The notes below the pieces were generated by a model. That model saw nothing but the letters and a program-made list of their open reading frames with translations, was not told the origin of the DNA and made no database searches. Below are positions 30,976 through 39,300 of a stretch of 41,992 nucleotides of DNA, piece after piece. Position 1 is the first letter of the stretch; each line of letters begins with the position of its first letter. Where the stretch lies: IMG/VR virus record IMGVR_UViG_3300029892_000008, positions 1 through 41,992 of that record; one strand, given 5' to 3'. Made by a program: the position numbers and the translations under genes. Source of the DNA: a virus.

Positions 30976-30999
30976 CTTAACTTCCACAGGAGAAATATA

Positions 31000-31236
31000 A
31001 TGGGACATTTTGACCACATCCCCGCAGGGAAACGCGAGCATTACAACAAAAAAACTAATCAGTGGGAACTGGTTGATTTGAAAGAAACCAGCCACGAAGA
31101 TATGAAGATCATTCTCGATGAGCGCAACGCTGAGATTGAAGAGCTGCGATCAGAGATTGTTAAGCGCGATGAGATAATCAAGAAAATGAACGCGAAAATC
31201 ATTGATCTTGAATCTAACACCGGGAAGAAAAAGTAA
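31000..31236 (+). CDS. small coiled-coil protein of the head module
   Basis: The 78-residue protein follows AGGAG. The N-terminal part (MGHFDHIPAGKREHYNKKTN, QWELVDL) resembles a short carbohydrate- or ligand-binding-like turn; residues 30-78 form a continuous charged coiled coil (DERNAEIEELRSEIVKRDEI). No family is recognised. Its stop overlaps the next start by one base (TAATG). Confidence 0.6.
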   Translation: MGHFDHIPAGKREHYNKKTNQWELVDLKETSHEDMKIILDERNAEIEELRSEIVKRDEIIKKMNAKIIDLESNTGKKK

Positions 31237-31916
31237 TGAATTTCAATGCCCTGGTTGCCGCTGTTCAGCTTGAACTGAATGACTATACTGCTCGATCAAA
31301 AACGAGGATCGAGAAGTGGGTTAATGAATGCCACAGGATGATTTGTCAATCAAAGCATTGGAGTTTTCTTGTAGTTCGAGAATCAGATGAGATGACTATT
31401 GGCTCAGGAGGTGTGCCTGTAAACATTGAAACTGATATAAAAGTAAGCAGCTCCGCAGTTGCCGCGCAGAACATTTTAAGCATTTATGATGTTACAGACG
31501 GAACGTATGAGTATCTTCAGCAGACAACTCTGGATCAGTTAAGAGATTCATTCCCAACAGACTATACCAGCGATCCAAAGTTTTGGTATTATCTAAGCTC
31601 TACAAAGATACAGTTTTTTCCAGAACTGGGCGAAAATCGAAAGTTTATTTTTTCATTCCAGAAGAAACTTACCACATACGCGACTGGCGCTACTACGGCC
31701 TTGCTAATACCAGACGAATATGTAGATGTGTTGTATGAACTAGTTTTGTATAAAGCGTATAGATATAAGACAGATGATCGTGCAAATGCGTGTCTTGAGA
31801 ATTATAGTTCGCTGCTCGATGCAATGATAAAAGCTGAATCTAATAAATCTGGCATTATTTACGATCAGCCGATAATGATGCCTCCAAGACTTCCTACTAT
31901 TGTTGATGCTTCATAA
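31236..31916 (+). CDS. head-completion/adaptor protein, gp4-like position
   Basis: The 226-residue protein has the pattern of podoviral adaptor proteins below the portal: an N-terminal helix with RIEKWVNECHRMICQSKHWS and a C-terminal helix with LLIPDEYVDVLYELVLYKAY, then DRANACLENYSSLLDAMIKA. It sits between capsid and gp10-like genes as P22 gp4 does. It should join the portal to the tail hub. Coupled on both sides by TAATG overlaps. Confidence 0.65.
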   Translation: MNFNALVAAVQLELNDYTARSKTRIEKWVNECHRMICQSKHWSFLVVRESDEMTIGSGGVPVNIETDIKVSSSAVAAQNILSIYDVTDGTYEYLQQTTLDQLRDSFPTDYTSDPKFWYYLSSTKIQFFPELGENRKFIFSFQKKLTTYATGATTALLIPDEYVDVLYELVLYKAYRYKTDDRANACLENYSSLLDAMIKAESNKSGIIYDQPIMMPPRLPTIVDAS

Positions 31917-33469
31917 TGGGTAATGCAAAAAAAGACATTGTTTATAATGGTTTCGCCGGTGGATTGTGTTCGGTCCAGTCCGGTGAAATTTGTTTGCCTA
32001 ATCAATTACAGCAGGCACGCAATGTAGTAATCTTGGAAAACGGCGTTATTCGTAAGCGTCCAGGCGTTAAACAAATAGAAACAAATTATTTTGCGGCATG
32101 GATTATAGACCTTTTTAATGGTTATAAATCTATGTCAAGCAAAACTATAGCTGTAGCGAACTCAACTATTCACACATATACGACTGGCGGATTAGGACAG
32201 TTTGCGTATATGGATCGTTATTTGCATACAAACGGCAGCGATGCGATGGTGGCAATTACCGGCATGACTGCTGCTGCATGTCTTGGCGCTCCATTAAGCA
32301 GGGTGATGTTAAAGCACAATGACAGATGTTTTATGGCTGTCGGAAGGGTGTTATATGAAACGGCGGTTGGCACATATCCTGATTCTGCTGTTGATAATTT
32401 CGCTGATGGTGCGACGTGGACTATTGGCGATACTGGACAGAACATTATTGGCCTTGGGTCGATCGGCAGGAATCTTTTTGTATTCAAACAAAAATCAATT
32501 TACATCCAGGTTGGTTACACCAAGTCAGAGCGCCAGACGTATCTGCTCACATCGGAATATGGTTGCTTATCACCGGACACTATAAAGAATGTAAATCTTC
32601 GCGGCGTTGGTCCAGCGGTAATGTTTTTAAGTGATGAAGCTAAACTTTGTGCCGTTACTATGGACGGAGTGATAGAAATCGGCGATGCAGTTCAAGATAT
32701 TCTTAACACCATCTATTTCGGAACAGCCGTAAATGAAAAGGCAATTTCATCGTATTTGCACAGGGCAAGAGCTGGCGTAGATCCGAAGGGCTATTATATT
32801 CTTGGTTTTGCTACTGTTGCCACAGACGCCTACAATTCGTTTAATCAGGCTTTGTGCGTATCTCTCAATCAGCCGTATGATTCTCAGTTTGGCAGGAGAT
32901 GGCCGATAACATTGTGGAAGCATACTGGCGCGACCGGCACGTCTGAGATAATGTTCAATGCCTTTGGCATGGCTGACATTGCAACAATTTATGGTTACAA
33001 ACTCCACGTCCCTGCAAAAGAACCTGGTGGCAATTACACTTGGGTTGAGTTCGACTGGACAGCCTACAATGATAGATGGGGAACTGGAACACCTTATACG
33101 AATAAATTTATTGATTTTCTGATCCAGACGAAGAATGAAGATGCCGGAACCAGACAAATAAATAAACAGTGGACTGATTGTCTGGTGAAGGCGATACAAG
33201 AATATCCTACATCTGGGCTGGCATTTTTCCCTTTGATGCTTACGCAAGAGCTTGATTACAATTTAACAATAGATTCTCCGCCAACAGTTTATCAGGAAAA
33301 TATGTATGGTCCAAATAAGCCGCCAAACTATATAATCGAGTTGCAACACAACTTGGTTGGAGATGGAATACAGACTAGTATAATTCTGGAGAACTATGAT
33401 TCTGTCGGTGACGGAGATATTAGAATCCATGGTATGACAATCCAGTTCTTACGCAGCAACGCGGTATGA
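31916..33469 (+). CDS. packaged-DNA stabilisation (tail hub) protein, gp10-like
   Basis: The 517-residue protein shows the start typical of this propeller family (NQLQQARNVVILENGVIRKR, then PGVKQ) and propeller repeats such as GLGSIGRNLFVFKQKSIYIQ and YGCLSPDTIKNVNLRGVG. It follows the adaptor gene and should form the tail hub that plugs packaged DNA. It is the second gp10-like gene in the window; the one at 148 is diverged and has an added Ig-like end. Base composition here (31.2-33.5 kb) looks more AT-rich than the rest. Confidence 0.65.
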   Translation: MGNAKKDIVYNGFAGGLCSVQSGEICLPNQLQQARNVVILENGVIRKRPGVKQIETNYFAAWIIDLFNGYKSMSSKTIAVANSTIHTYTTGGLGQFAYMDRYLHTNGSDAMVAITGMTAAACLGAPLSRVMLKHNDRCFMAVGRVLYETAVGTYPDSAVDNFADGATWTIGDTGQNIIGLGSIGRNLFVFKQKSIYIQVGYTKSERQTYLLTSEYGCLSPDTIKNVNLRGVGPAVMFLSDEAKLCAVTMDGVIEIGDAVQDILNTIYFGTAVNEKAISSYLHRARAGVDPKGYYILGFATVATDAYNSFNQALCVSLNQPYDSQFGRRWPITLWKHTGATGTSEIMFNAFGMADIATIYGYKLHVPAKEPGGNYTWVEFDWTAYNDRWGTGTPYTNKFIDFLIQTKNEDAGTRQINKQWTDCLVKAIQEYPTSGLAFFPLMLTQELDYNLTIDSPPTVYQENMYGPNKPPNYIIELQHNLVGDGIQTSIILENYDSVGDGDIRIHGMTIQFLRSNAV

Positions 33470-33765
33470 GTAACATAACTCAGGAATACGGTTATCTTGG
33501 TTCCGAGAAGCGGAACATAGAAAAGCTGTTTGATTTTATCAATCAGTTCTCAGATGTGATACAATTTGAAGTAATAACTGCCGGGACAGAGGTAGAGATA
33601 CCTCATACTCTTGAGGCTATTCCCAGACAGGTATTTCCTGTTATCACAGAGGGAGACACCGTTAGTTTTGCAAACGTCTTTCCTGGGACAACGGCATGGA
33701 CGGCGAGCAAAGTATATCTTACGGCGTCATTAGCCGGCACGTATAATGTGATTCTCAGGAGATAG
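33466..33765 (+). CDS. small beta-rich tail protein
   Basis: The 99-residue protein overlaps the previous stop in ATGA. After a helical N-terminus (SEKRNIEKLFDFINQFSD) it has a beta-sandwich-like pattern: EVEIPHTLEAIPRQVFPVI and TAWTASKVYLTASLAGTYNV. Small proteins with the motif of an HTL-P turn are common after tail-hub genes in podoviruses and may cap fibres. No certain function. Confidence 0.55.
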   Translation: MSNITQEYGYLGSEKRNIEKLFDFINQFSDVIQFEVITAGTEVEIPHTLEAIPRQVFPVITEGDTVSFANVFPGTTAWTASKVYLTASLAGTYNVILRR

Positions 33766-33768
33766 AAT

Positions 33769-35148
33769 ATGGCCTCCGCATGGGATACCGTAAAAAAATG
33801 GGGCAGAGAATTTGACAAGGCTGTTATTCAGCCAGCCGTTCAAGGCATAAAAGATCCTATAGGATCAGCCCAGAAGAGGTTTCAAACCGACATCGCCGAA
33901 CCAATACAAGCAGCGGGTAAGTCTATCGACAAAGCAGTATTTAAACCAATCGGCGAGGCTACCGGATTAACCACCGTCAAAACTCCAGACGACGTTAAGC
34001 CGAAAGTCGATCCGTCTCGCGCTGCTGCAATGGCTAGTTATGGCCAGAACATACAGCAGCAGGGACGGCAGTTTAACCCGTCTCAGTATGGCCCCGGTTA
34101 TTTCCAGCCTCAGACGTATAACCCACGGATCAGCAGCAATACCCGAAATATGCCGGGTATCTATTCTCCAGCTCAAAGAGTGCCTGACTCACCTGGGGTA
34201 GTGGCGACCCCCAGACTTCAAAACGTGGGCGGCCAGACCCCAACGCAGTTAAATCTTACAACTGGCACTGGCGCGAACACATATCAAGAACGTGCAGCAC
34301 TGCTCGGCGCCATGCAGGGCTTACAAACTCCGCAAAACCTTGCCGCTGGTTACGATCCCAACCTGAGACAGACCTATATCGATATGGCAACGGCTGGCCT
34401 CGAACAGCAGAAGCAGGCTGCTATTGCTCAGCTTAAAGAACAGCAGATGAAATCTGGTAATTACGGATCTTCTGTTGGCCAAAAACAGATGACAGATCTT
34501 GCCGCACAATATGATAGACAGGTTACCGAAGCCGGTAAACAGGCTGATCTGATGCAGATGGAGGCAGAGCGCGAAGATAGATACAGAAACCTGTCAGCCG
34601 AACAGTCTCGCATAGGACAGATGGCCAGGATCGCCGGACAGAGCGCGGGGCTTGATTTGTCTACCGCTGGTTATACCAGAGATACTATGGCCATGCAAAA
34701 CAACGCTGAGATTAAGGCTCAGTATGCCAGACAAGGAATCCAGATCGATAACGATACTGCTATGCAGATGGCACAGTTCCAGAGTGGTCAGCAACAGCAG
34801 CAGTTTGGTAATCAGATGACAGGGTATAATGCTCAACAGGCCGCACAGATGGCCGGGTATGAGTCTGAATGGCAGAGATACCTCGCACAGCAGGAGCAGA
34901 ATAGATATGGCGATGCCACAGCGAACCAGGCGCAACAGTTTAACATTGGCCAGAGAGATACTGCTGATGTGCGTAATTACGGCGTATATCAGGACTATCT
35001 CAAGAATCTGGCAAATTACGGTAGCGATCAAATAGATCCTCAGAGCAGAATAAATTATGAACTCTGGGCGAAGCAGGAAGCAGATAGAAGGGCAAGAGCC
35101 GCCGCTACTATTGGCGCTGTTAGTTCGGCAGTAGGAGGTATGATGTAA
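33769..35148 (+). CDS. DNA-ejection (internal virion) protein candidate
   Basis: The 459-residue protein begins with an amphipathic segment (MASAWDTVKKWGREFDKAVI) and is otherwise Q/A/G/Y-rich helix. A core near 225-250 (KSGNYGSSVGQKQMTDLAAQ) parallels the SGGTYAQRELARQ core of the protein at 4,238, so both modules carry a gp7-like transfer protein. It would leave the virion with the DNA to form the channel across the envelope. Its stop overlaps the next start (TAATG). Confidence 0.6.
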   Translation: MASAWDTVKKWGREFDKAVIQPAVQGIKDPIGSAQKRFQTDIAEPIQAAGKSIDKAVFKPIGEATGLTTVKTPDDVKPKVDPSRAAAMASYGQNIQQQGRQFNPSQYGPGYFQPQTYNPRISSNTRNMPGIYSPAQRVPDSPGVVATPRLQNVGGQTPTQLNLTTGTGANTYQERAALLGAMQGLQTPQNLAAGYDPNLRQTYIDMATAGLEQQKQAAIAQLKEQQMKSGNYGSSVGQKQMTDLAAQYDRQVTEAGKQADLMQMEAEREDRYRNLSAEQSRIGQMARIAGQSAGLDLSTAGYTRDTMAMQNNAEIKAQYARQGIQIDNDTAMQMAQFQSGQQQQQFGNQMTGYNAQQAAQMAGYESEWQRYLAQQEQNRYGDATANQAQQFNIGQRDTADVRNYGVYQDYLKNLANYGSDQIDPQSRINYELWAKQEADRRARAAATIGAVSSAVGGMM

Positions 35149-36329
35149 TGGGTAAATTACAGGATATACTTTCCGGGCTGAAGTCGTTTGCGAAATCCGA
35201 TACTGGTAAAACTCTCGGCATGGCGGTAGGCACAATAGCTGCCGGAAGATATGGCGGGGCAGAAGGTATAAACGCTCTTACTTCGGCTATAGAAAAGTCT
35301 CGCATGAAGAAGAAGGAAGAAGAGCGCGAGGCGGAGCGCCAACAGGATCTAAAGGAGACGAGAGATCTCCGGAAGGTTAATATGGCAAGGGCAGAGCTGG
35401 ACTTGCAGTCTGCCAGACAGAAGATGAAATATCCAGGGCGCGAGAATCGTTCTGATTGGGAGCTTATGAACACTAGAGCAGTAGAACCTGACGAAACGTC
35501 TGCCGGTGTTAAAGCCGCTGTTTCTAAAGTTAAGACCGACAAGGAACCGAAGCTACCTCAGCCGCCTCAACCAACTCCGGTAAGCATAGACGACCCTGAA
35601 GCAGTTCAGAAGGGCGAAATAGACGCGGCTAAGTGGGCGGCGAAGCTGATGGCTCAGTCTGGTTTAATAGGCGTTGGTAAGGATGTCTGGAATAAAAACC
35701 GAGAACAAATGAATCAGGAACTTATCAATACTGGCCTTACCAAAGAGCAACAGGCCGCAGCATGGAAAGAAATGACAAGACTTGCTATGCCTGGAAGATA
35801 TGAACAGATACAGGAAGAAATGGCCGCCGCTGCTGATCCAGATTATACATGGGGCGAGGGTGGTGCTAAATTTCAGGAAAGCGCTTTTAAGTCTGCCGGG
35901 ACTGCCGGAGGCGCTATGCTTGGCGCTTCAATCGGAACGGGGATGTTACCTGGAATAGGAACTGTTGCTGGAGGACTGATCGGTGCTGGTATAGGATATG
36001 CCGGATCAAGAGCACTTGGAGATATAACATTTTCCGGCCAAGCTGACGCAGTGTCTACCCCTGCTGTTGCTGGCGCAGATAAATCTGCCGCTGAGGATAT
36101 GGCTACGTATCAGGACGACAACAGATACGCCATGCAAATAGCAAGAGGTCTTGAGCGTTCTGGAGCCGGACCGCAGGACACGGATCAGATTATGGCTCAG
36201 CTTTCTCAGATCCCAGGCATTGCCGAAAACAAAGAACGAAGAGACAAAATAATCAAACTTGTTCGATGGCATTTTTCGCAAAAGCCTGAGCCTGCTTCTC
36301 AATGGATGAATCAAAGAGCGTGGCGATAA
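35148..36329 (+). CDS. ejection protein candidate with glycine-zipper membrane segment
   Basis: The 393-residue protein has an N-terminal glycine-rich patch (AVGTIAAGRYGGAEGIN), a strong charged coiled coil at about 48-85 (MKKKEEEREAERQQDLKETR) and, near 250-292, a glycine-zipper hydrophobic segment (GGAMLGASIGTGMLPGIG, AGGLIGAGIGYAGS) that could insert in a membrane. The C-terminal 60 residues are helical. Second ejection-type gene of this module, matching in place the 383-residue gene at 5,438, which lacks the zipper. Confidence 0.6.
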   Translation: MGKLQDILSGLKSFAKSDTGKTLGMAVGTIAAGRYGGAEGINALTSAIEKSRMKKKEEEREAERQQDLKETRDLRKVNMARAELDLQSARQKMKYPGRENRSDWELMNTRAVEPDETSAGVKAAVSKVKTDKEPKLPQPPQPTPVSIDDPEAVQKGEIDAAKWAAKLMAQSGLIGVGKDVWNKNREQMNQELINTGLTKEQQAAAWKEMTRLAMPGRYEQIQEEMAAAADPDYTWGEGGAKFQESAFKSAGTAGGAMLGASIGTGMLPGIGTVAGGLIGAGIGYAGSRALGDITFSGQADAVSTPAVAGADKSAAEDMATYQDDNRYAMQIARGLERSGAGPQDTDQIMAQLSQIPGIAENKERRDKIIKLVRWHFSQKPEPASQWMNQRAWR

Positions 36330-36344
36330 CAGGCTAATCGTGTT

Positions 36345-36383
36345 AAAATACCCTCAAGGAATAAGTAGCCTGGAGGGTATTTT
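36345..36383 (+). terminator. terminator hairpin that also hides the ribosome site of the next gene
   Basis: AAAATACCCTC (36345-36355) and GAGGGTATTTT (36373-36383) are perfect 11-bp arms around a 17-base loop, ending in T5. The Shine-Dalgarno GGAGGG (36372-36377) of the next ATG (36387) lies in the right arm. The element can end transcription after the ejection genes and, in read-through RNA, block translation of the polyvalent gene. Confidence 0.7.
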
Positions 36384-36386
36384 TAT

Positions 36387-39300
36387 ATGAGCATTTACGA
36401 TGTTCTTCGCAAGATTAAGCAGGATTCAGACGAGCGTAAACTCAAGGAACAGACCGCATTAACCTCTGGAACTCAGGCGGGTATAAATGCCATGGCCGGG
36501 TTCACTGGTATGCCAGCTCCAGAGATTAAAACGCCAGGCTATGAAATAGTAACCAAGCCGGACCCGAAGCCGATGGAGTGGAACACGCTCAACGAGATCG
36601 GCGGAACCGTGGCGAGAATACCAGGTCAGGCCGCGTCGCAGATCCTTGGCATGGGCGCTTTTGTCACCGGATCAGAAGATCTTGCGAAGGCTTCAACACT
36701 AACAGGAGAACAAGCTCGTCGTGATTTTCCTTCCGCTGCCCCTCAAATTACTTCTTGGGATGATCTTAGTAAAATGTCTCTCACTGACCTTGCCAAGTAT
36801 GGACTGAGTGAGACTGGTCAGGTCGGAGCTTCTGTCTTGTCTATGGCGCTGCCAGGTATGGCAGCCAGTAAGGTATTATCTGGTCTGGGAGCTGCAACTA
36901 AATTAGTGCCGGCCATATCTAAGGTTGCCGGTTACTCCCCGAAGATTGCTAAACTGGTTACCAGTCTTGGCGGAACCGAGGCCGCAGCAGCGCACGCGGC
37001 AAGAGGTCTGTCTGGCTGGTTCGGCGGCACTATGCTTGAAGCTGGCTCGATAACTACGGACGCATACAGCGAGACTGGCGAGATGCCGGAGCGATTAAAA
37101 GTATTGCCGTGGGCGATGGCTGCTGGTGCGATGGAATATATGCCGCTCGATAGATTGCTGAGCAGATTTGCCAGCAAGGCTGGCATGGAAGTAGCAGAGC
37201 AGGCTGCCGGGAAGTCAGTTAAAGACGCAATACAATTTATAATTGATTACGCGAAGAGTTTCGGAATCGAAGCTGGTACAGAGTTTTTACAGACTCTCAC
37301 AGAAGAGTCAGCCGTCGAGAATATCAAAGGCACTCCGGCCATGCAGGCAGTTGCAAAAACTGTTACCGATCCTAACGCTCTCGCCAGAGGTATAGGCGCT
37401 GGATTGTCAGGCGGCTTTGGTGGCGTTGGGATGACCGGCATAACCGATCTGGGTGGGGCAGTGGCCAAGGCTCGTAAGCAAGTTCAGGCAGAACCCGAAG
37501 TCCGTAAACCTGTCGAACCAGCAACGCCGACTCCGGTGCAGCAACAGCCGCAACCCGAACCGATACCTATGCCGACTCAGCCGACTCAACCAACTGAGCC
37601 TGAACCGGAACAGCCGCAGGCCGCCACAACCCCACCGCCTTCTGAGGCTGTATCTGCTCCAGACGTGGGTGGATCATCGAGCGTGTCTGAGGTTAAGCTC
37701 AAGAAGATGGCGAAGAACGTCAAGGATGCCATGGAGGCTATCGGCGTTACTGATGACATGGTTCAGCAAATGACTGGCAAGCCGTTGGCTGAGATGGATA
37801 TGACAGAACTGCAACAGGTTAATGAGTTCGTTATGAACCAGGCCGCGCAGGGTAATGTTGTTGAAACTCAGCAGACTCCGGCGCCCATGCCGCCAGTTGC
37901 TCCGCCTGCCAGTCTACAGGATGCTATGGCGAGAGTTCAGCGTCAGCCTGAGATGGCTCAACCGGGTATGCCTGCCATGCCGCCCATGGCTCAGCCTGGT
38001 AATTTACAGGAAGCTATGGCAATGGCCAAGCAGCCGAGACAGCCGATGCCTCAGACTCAGGAAGTAACCAGACAGATCACGCCTGAAGATATTGCGCCGT
38101 TCGCCGATCAGCCGGAACAGGAACAAGACACCGGACTGCCGGAGCGTGGTGAGATATATGAGGTCACGGTAAACACCAAAGACGGCCCGGTTAAAAAATT
38201 TGCTCTTCGTGGCGACTCAAAAGATGGATTTGGCGACAACCTGTTTAACTCCAGAGAAGAAGCTGAATACTGGAAAAACAAAGAGAAAGAAGTTGCCGAG
38301 GCTAACGAAAAATTTAGGAAGGAAGGTCTTGAGAGAGACAGAATTGAACAGGAGAAGATTGAAAAAAAGAAAGCAGAACTGGCCGACAAAAGAGCCAAAT
38401 CTCCAATAGTTATTGATGCCGGTTACGTTAATTCTCTAGGCAATATGGATAGTGGCAGGCTTAACAAAATACTCGATGCCGAAATATCTTATGCTGGCAA
38501 AACTATGACTCGAAGGGAGCTGATTGAGAGTGGCACGTATTCCAGAAAAGAATCGAGAGAAAGAAATGGAAAACAGGAATATTATGTCGTTACTCCGAAT
38601 GACCGTTATTTGAAAATACCGAAAGTAGTCTATGACGCAGTAACCTATAATGAGGCCGTCTTGGATGAGGCCGTGCGTAGGGACGATGAAGGTATTCCGC
38701 CGTTATCTCCAGAAGATGAGGCTGCTTTGTTTGGCAAGACTCCAGATTCGCAACCCGAACGCGTTCCAGATTCCATAGTTCGGAGTCAAAAAACTCAAGC
38801 CAAAATAGACGAGCGCGAGGCTGAGCTGGACAAGATAGAGGCCGACATGGAGAAGCGTCCGGCCTACGGCGAGAGCAATACGGTAGTAACTACTGCCAGA
38901 TATGAAGAACTCAAGAAAAAATTCAAAGCAAAAACAAAAAATATTACTTCTGGTATTGACCCAGAACTGGCTGCTATTTCAGTTGAGATGGCAGCATATC
39001 ACCTTGAAGCTGGTGTAAGAAAATTTGCAGACTTCGTTAAGGCTGTAATTTCAGACGTGGGCGAAGAGTTCAGGCCGTATCTTGCTTCGGCATATATGGG
39101 CGCGAAGTATTTTCCAGGCTCAGAAAAATATAGATCCGAGATGGACGGCGAGGCCGAGATCGAAAGATTCCTTGCCGCTGAACCTACTGCCGCTGAACCT
39201 ACTGCCGCTGAACCGACCACTGCCGACATAGCGTCGAAACTTCTACCGTTTGCCGAGTCTCTTTTGACCAGAGACAAACCGGCTACTAATCCCATGCTCG

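Noticed and set aside
37453-37773. 106-codon plus-strand ORF nested in the polyvalent gene
   Set aside because: Arginine- and leucine-rich translation of the main-frame Pro/Gln linker; no ribosome site and no ordered pattern, unlike the ORF at 40,129.
39178-39221. Three copies of a 15-bp repeat (AEPTA units) in the polyvalent gene
   Set aside because: Real but trivial low-complexity linker expansion; no separate feature warranted.
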